Below, one piece after another: positions 59,379-64,000 of a stretch of DNA of 64,000 bases; positions within the stretch are counted from its first letter, which is position 1, and each line of letters starts with the position of its first letter. The stretch is from RPQJ01 sp963707145 (GTDB lineage: Bacteria; Pseudomonadota; Gammaproteobacteria; Steroidobacterales; Steroidobacteraceae). The translations under genes were made by a program, and so were the position numbers. Below the pieces are notes generated by a model, which was not told where the DNA came from, made no database searches, and saw only the letters and a list, made by a program, of their open reading frames with translations. The DNA is taken from contig CAVPOQ010000002.1 in the NCBI GenBank assembly GCA_963707145.1, forward strand, positions 6,660 to 70,659. Reading direction: 5' to 3'.

Positions 59379-59978
59379 GTGTTTCAGACGGCTTTGCCTT
59401 TCGACACGCCCCGCCTGATGACGGAACTGGTGGCATGGGTGAACCACGAACGCGAGACAGCCCGACTACACCCGCTGCTGATCATCGCCCTCTGCGTCGT
59501 CGTGTTCCTGGAGATTCATCCCTTCCAGGACGGCAACGGACGGCTATCCCGGGTGCTGACCACGCTCCTGCTCCTGCAGGCCGGTTATGCCTACGTGCCG
59601 TACAGCTCGCTGGAGAGCGTGATCGAACAGAGCAAGGAAGCCTACTACCTGGCGCTGCGCCAAACCCAGGGCACCATCCGCACGGAAGCGCCTGACTGGC
59701 AGCCATGGCTGGTGTTCTTCCTGCGCTCGCTGGCCGAGCAGGTGCGACGTCTGGAGAAAAAGATCGAGCGCGAGAAGATCGTGCTCGCGGCCATGCCTGA
59801 ACTGCAGCTACAGATCGTCGAGTTGGCCCGCGAGCACGGCCGCGTCACCATCGGTGAGGCCATCAAGCTGACCGGGGCCAGCCGCAACACGCTCAAGCAA
59901 CACTTCCGTGCGCTGGTCGAACGCGGCACGCTGAACCAGCACGGTGGTGGCCGAGGGGTTTGGTACGACCTGCGCTGA
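59379..59978 (+). pseudogene. Truncated Fic-family protein (N-terminal half missing)
   Basis: Only the C-terminal ~199 residues of a Fic (AMP-transferase-type) protein are present. The catalytic motif HPFQDGNGRLSR is intact, preceded by FQTALPFDTPRLMTELVAWV and followed by a linker and a winged-helix-like C-terminus (GEAIKLTGASRNTLKQHFRA...). Homologues normally carry a further N-terminal region of roughly 150-200 residues; upstream the frame runs antisense into coaE with unrelated sequence, so the gene was cut near 59376. No Shine-Dalgarno or promoter is visible. It lies opposite to its neighbours in the conserved pilD-coaE run, which marks it as an insertion. Base composition appears a little less GC-rich than the flanks. 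It could in principle still be translated from the GTG at 59379. Confidence 0.8.
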
Positions 59979-59982
59979 CGAT

Positions 59983-60005
59983 GGCGGACGCGGGTTCGAT
60001 TCCGG
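59983..60005 (+). other. tRNA/tmRNA T-arm-like stub, possible attachment-site remnant
   Basis: GGCGGACGCGGGTTCGATTCC resembles the 3' part of tmRNA or tRNA genes (the GGGTTCGATTCC T-arm), but the acceptor strand and CCA end do not follow. It lies 4 bp past the Fic remnant stop and 12 bp before the pilD stop. Integrases often leave such 3'-end copies at island borders. Confidence 0.35.
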
Positions 60006-60016
60006 AAAATAGCCCC

Positions 60017-60950
60017 TCAGCGATCCAGCCCGCTGAACGACAGATACCCGCCCACGATCTGCGGGCCCCACAGCATCGCGATCCAGCCGGCCGCGGCGAG
60101 GTACGGACCGAAGGGGATCGGGATGTTGCGGTCGCGGCCGCGCACGGCGATCAGCGCGATGCCGACCGCCGCACCCGTGAACGCCGAGAGCAGCAGCACC
60201 AGCGGCAGCATCTGCCAGCCCATCCACGCGCCGAGCGCGCCGAACAGCTTGAAGTCGCCGTAGCCCATGCCTTCCTTGCCGGTGAGCAGCTTGAAGGCCC
60301 AGTAGACGCTCCAGAGGCTGAGATACCCGCCCACGGCGCCCAGGATCGCCGAGCGCGGGTCGGTGGGCAGCGGCGGCGCCAGGCCGGCACTCCACGCCAG
60401 GCTCGCGAGCAGGCCGAGCCACAGCAGCGGCAGGGTGATCGCGTCGGGCAGGATCAGGTGGTCGAGGTCGATGACCGTCAGCGCCACCAGCGCCCAGGTG
60501 ACGATCAGCGCCGCCACCGACTGCCAGTGCCAGCCGAAGCGCCAGACGACCGCGGCCGAGAGCAGCGCCGTGCAGAGTTCGACCACCGGATAGCGCGGCG
60601 AGATCCGCTTGCTGCAGTTCGCGCACTTGCCGCCCAGCAGCAGGTAGCTCAGCACCGGGATGTTCTGGTGGGCGCGGATCTGGGCGCCGCAGTGCGGACA
60701 GGCCGAGCGGGGAGTGACGAGGTTGTACTTCGCGGGGGCCGCGGCTCGTCCCGCGGTCGGATTCCCGCTTCGGGACCGCCGCGTCGGTCTCGGCCAGCAT
60801 CTCCTGCGCCTGCTCGCGCCACTGGCGGTCGAGCATCACCGGCAGCCGGTGGATCACCACGTTCAGGAAGCTGCCGACGAGCAGCGAGAGCAGGAAGGCG
60901 CTGGCGATGAGCAGCCAGGGTGTGCTCGCGAGCAGGTCGAACAGCGTCAT
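60017..60950 (-). CDS. pilD: Type IV prepilin peptidase PilD, one frameshift
   Basis: Inner-membrane aspartic protease that cuts and N-methylates prepilins. First frame: MTLFDLLASTPWLLIASAFL, VGSFLNVVIHRLPVML. Second frame: the tail of the first Cys pair (CPHC), CANC in LLLGGKCANCSKRISPRYP, active-site aspartates in VIDLDHLILPD and GMGYGDFKLFGALGAW. The break is in the GGGGG run at 60734-60738 (plus strand). 934 nt is a multiple of three plus one; about 310 residues repaired. Follows pilC by about 75 nt. Confidence 0.93.
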
Positions 60951-61024
60951 CGGCCGGCAGCTCCACGGGAAAACGCCGCGCAGCGCGCGGCGTCTTCCGG
61001 GTCGTCGTGTGGCGGGCAGGGTCG

Positions 61025-62243
61025 TCAGATGACCGCGCCCAGCTTGAAGATCGGCAGGTACATGGCGATCACGAGGCCGCCGACCAGCACGCCGAGGATC
61101 ACCATGATCAGCGGCTCGAGCAGGCTCGAGAGGCCGTCCACCGCGGCGTCCACGTCGGCCTCGTAGAAGTCGGCGACCTTGCTGGACATCTCGTCGAGCG
61201 AGCCCGACTCCTCGCCGACCGCGATCATCTGCACCACCATGTTCGGGAACAGGCCGGTGTTCTCCATCGCGCGCTGCATGCGCATGCCGGTGGAGATCTC
61301 GTCGCGCATCCTCATCACGGCGTCCTGGTAGACGATGTTGCCGGTGGCGCCGGCCACGGACTTCATGGCCTCCACCAGCGGCACGCCGGCGCCGAACATG
61401 GTGGCGAGCGTGCGGGCGAAGCGGGCGATCGCGGCCTTCTTCAGGATCGGGCCGATCACCGGGATCTGCAACGATCATCCGGTCGAGGAACTGCCGCATG
61501 GCGCGCGAGCGCTTGTAGAAGTAGCTGAACGTGAAGCCGGCGGCGACCACGATGCCGAGCAGCATCCAGCCGTTCGACTGCATCCAGCGCGACATGTTGA
61601 TCACCATCTGGGTGAACGCAGGCAGATCGGCGCCGAATCCCTTGAACAGGCTCTCGAACTGCGGGATCACGAACATCAGCAGGATCACCGTCACGATCAC
61701 GGCCACCGCGAGCACGGCTGCCGGATAGAACAGCGCCTTCTTGATCTTCTTCTTGAGCGCCTCGGTCTTTTCCTTGTAGGTGGCGATCTTGTCGAGCACG
61801 GTCTCGAGCGCGCCCGCGTGCTCGCCCGCCTCGACGAGGTTCACGAACAGGTCGTCGAAATGGAGCGGGTGCTTGGCCAGCGCCTGGTTGAGCGCGTTGC
61901 CGGTCTCGATGTCGGACTTGATCGCCAGCACCAGCTTCTGCATCGCCGGCTTGTCGTGGCCCACGCCGATGATCTCGAAGGACTGGACCATCGGGATGCC
62001 GGCGGTGAGCATGGTGGCGAGCTGGCGCGCGAATACTGCGATGTCTTCGGCGGTGACCTTGCCCTGGCTCTTGAAGAGCTGGCTCTCCTTCTTGACCCGC
62101 GTGGCGGCGATGCCCTGGCGCCGCAGGTCGGCCCGGATCTCCAGCTCGTCCCTGGCGAGGCCGCGGCCCTTGACCTTGTTGCCCTTCTTGTCCTTCCCTT
62201 CCCACAGGAAGGGAAACTGCTTGCCGGAGATGACTTCAGCCAT
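61025..62243 (-). CDS. pilC: Type IV pilus inner-membrane platform protein PilC, one frameshift
   Basis: GspF/PilC family protein that links the assembly ATPase to the growing pilus. First frame: FPFLWEGKDKKGNKVKGRGL, first GspF domain with FARQLATMLTAGIPMVQSFE, membrane helix ALFYPAAVLAVAVIVTVILL. Second frame from about 61471: PVIGPILKKAAIARFARTLA, second GspF domain and C-terminal helix LIMVILGVLVGGLVIAMYLP. Break near 61466-61475; 1219 nt is a multiple of three plus one, about 405 residues repaired. Confidence 0.93.
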
Positions 62244-62325
62244 GTTGCCTCGATTCCTCGTTCCGTGCCGCAGCGGTCATCGGCCTCGATCCAGCCGCCC
62301 GTTCGACACTGTCAATCGACGGTGA

Positions 62326-64000
<1,675 letters not shown>

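Noticed and set aside
59139..59978. Fic protein starting at 59139
   Set aside because: The first 80 codons are antisense to coaE and show no Fic similarity; homology begins near 59379.
59983..60005. A functional tRNA gene
   Set aside because: Only a T-arm-like segment is present; no anticodon arm, D-arm or acceptor stem can be formed.

Overview
The window is a chromosomal segment of a very GC-rich (visibly close to 70 %) Gram-negative bacterium. The gene families and neighbourhoods (lptC-lptA-lptB-rpoN-hpf-rapZ, ibaG-murA, petABC-sspA-sspB, rsmI/lpoA/yraN, mraZ-to-ftsZ-lpxC, DUF721/M23/secA-mutT, pilB-pilC-pilD-coaE-zapD-yacG) point to a gammaproteobacterium, probably from a deep-branching or Xanthomonadales/Nevskiales/Steroidobacter-like group. 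That placement is inferred from gene order and was not computed. Almost everything is core housekeeping. I saw no tRNA gene, CRISPR array, phage or insertion sequence.

Layout. 1-2.1 kb: a QseBC-like two-component system, with the kinase cut by the left edge. 2.1-6.7 kb: methyl-cycle genes ahcY and metK on the minus strand, ahcY behind an S-adenosylhomocysteine riboswitch, with a plus-strand PEP-CTERM-anchored phytase-like protein gene between them. 6.8-15 kb: tkt, gap, pgk and pyk, then a MoxR ATPase and its VWA/CoxE partner, separated by a 427-bp spacer full of inverted repeats. 15-23.3 kb (minus strand): bcp, mgtE, rapZ, hpf, rpoN, lptB, lptA, lptC, kdsC, kdsD, covering LPS transport, KDO synthesis, sigma-54 and envelope regulation. 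23.5-28.9 kb: ibaG-murA, the cytochrome bc1 operon petABC, and sspA-sspB. 28.9-32.5 kb: yraN and lpoA on minus, rsmI and the RNase P RNA gene rnpB on plus. 32.9-50.7 kb: a tightly overlapped dcw cluster mraZ-rsmH-ftsL-ftsI-murE-murF-mraY-murD-ftsW-murG-murC-ddl-ftsQ-ftsA-ftsZ-lpxC, preceded by a good sigma-70 promoter and three MraZ boxes; murB is missing from its usual place. 50.7-57.7 kb: DUF721/DciA-like gene, M23 peptidase, secA, mutT, an aldehyde dehydrogenase, a thiopurine methyltransferase. 57.7-64 kb (minus strand): yacG, zapD, coaE, then pilD, pilC, pilB, interrupted by a truncated Fic-family gene on the opposite strand.

Functionally the window joins peptidoglycan precursor synthesis (murA, mur ligases, mraY, murG, ddl), the division machine (ftsL, I, W, Q, A, Z, zapD), LPS assembly (kdsC, kdsD, lptABC, lpxC), regulators touching envelope supply (rapZ, rpoN, ibaG, lpoA), protein export (secA) and type IV pilus assembly (pilBCD).

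Data quality. Single-base indels break ahcY (about five or six times), mraY, murD, ftsW, secA, pilD, pilC and pilB (twice). Most of these are essential genes whose reading continues perfectly in the next frame, and several breaks lie in short G/C homopolymers, so sequencing or assembly error is far likelier than real pseudogenes. I annotate these as whole genes. The strongest novelty candidates are the Fic remnant with a tRNA/tmRNA-like T-arm stub beside it, the inverted-repeat spacer between moxR and its VWA partner, the missing PTS genes between hpf/rapZ/mgtE, and the PEP-CTERM gene placed between metK and ahcY.
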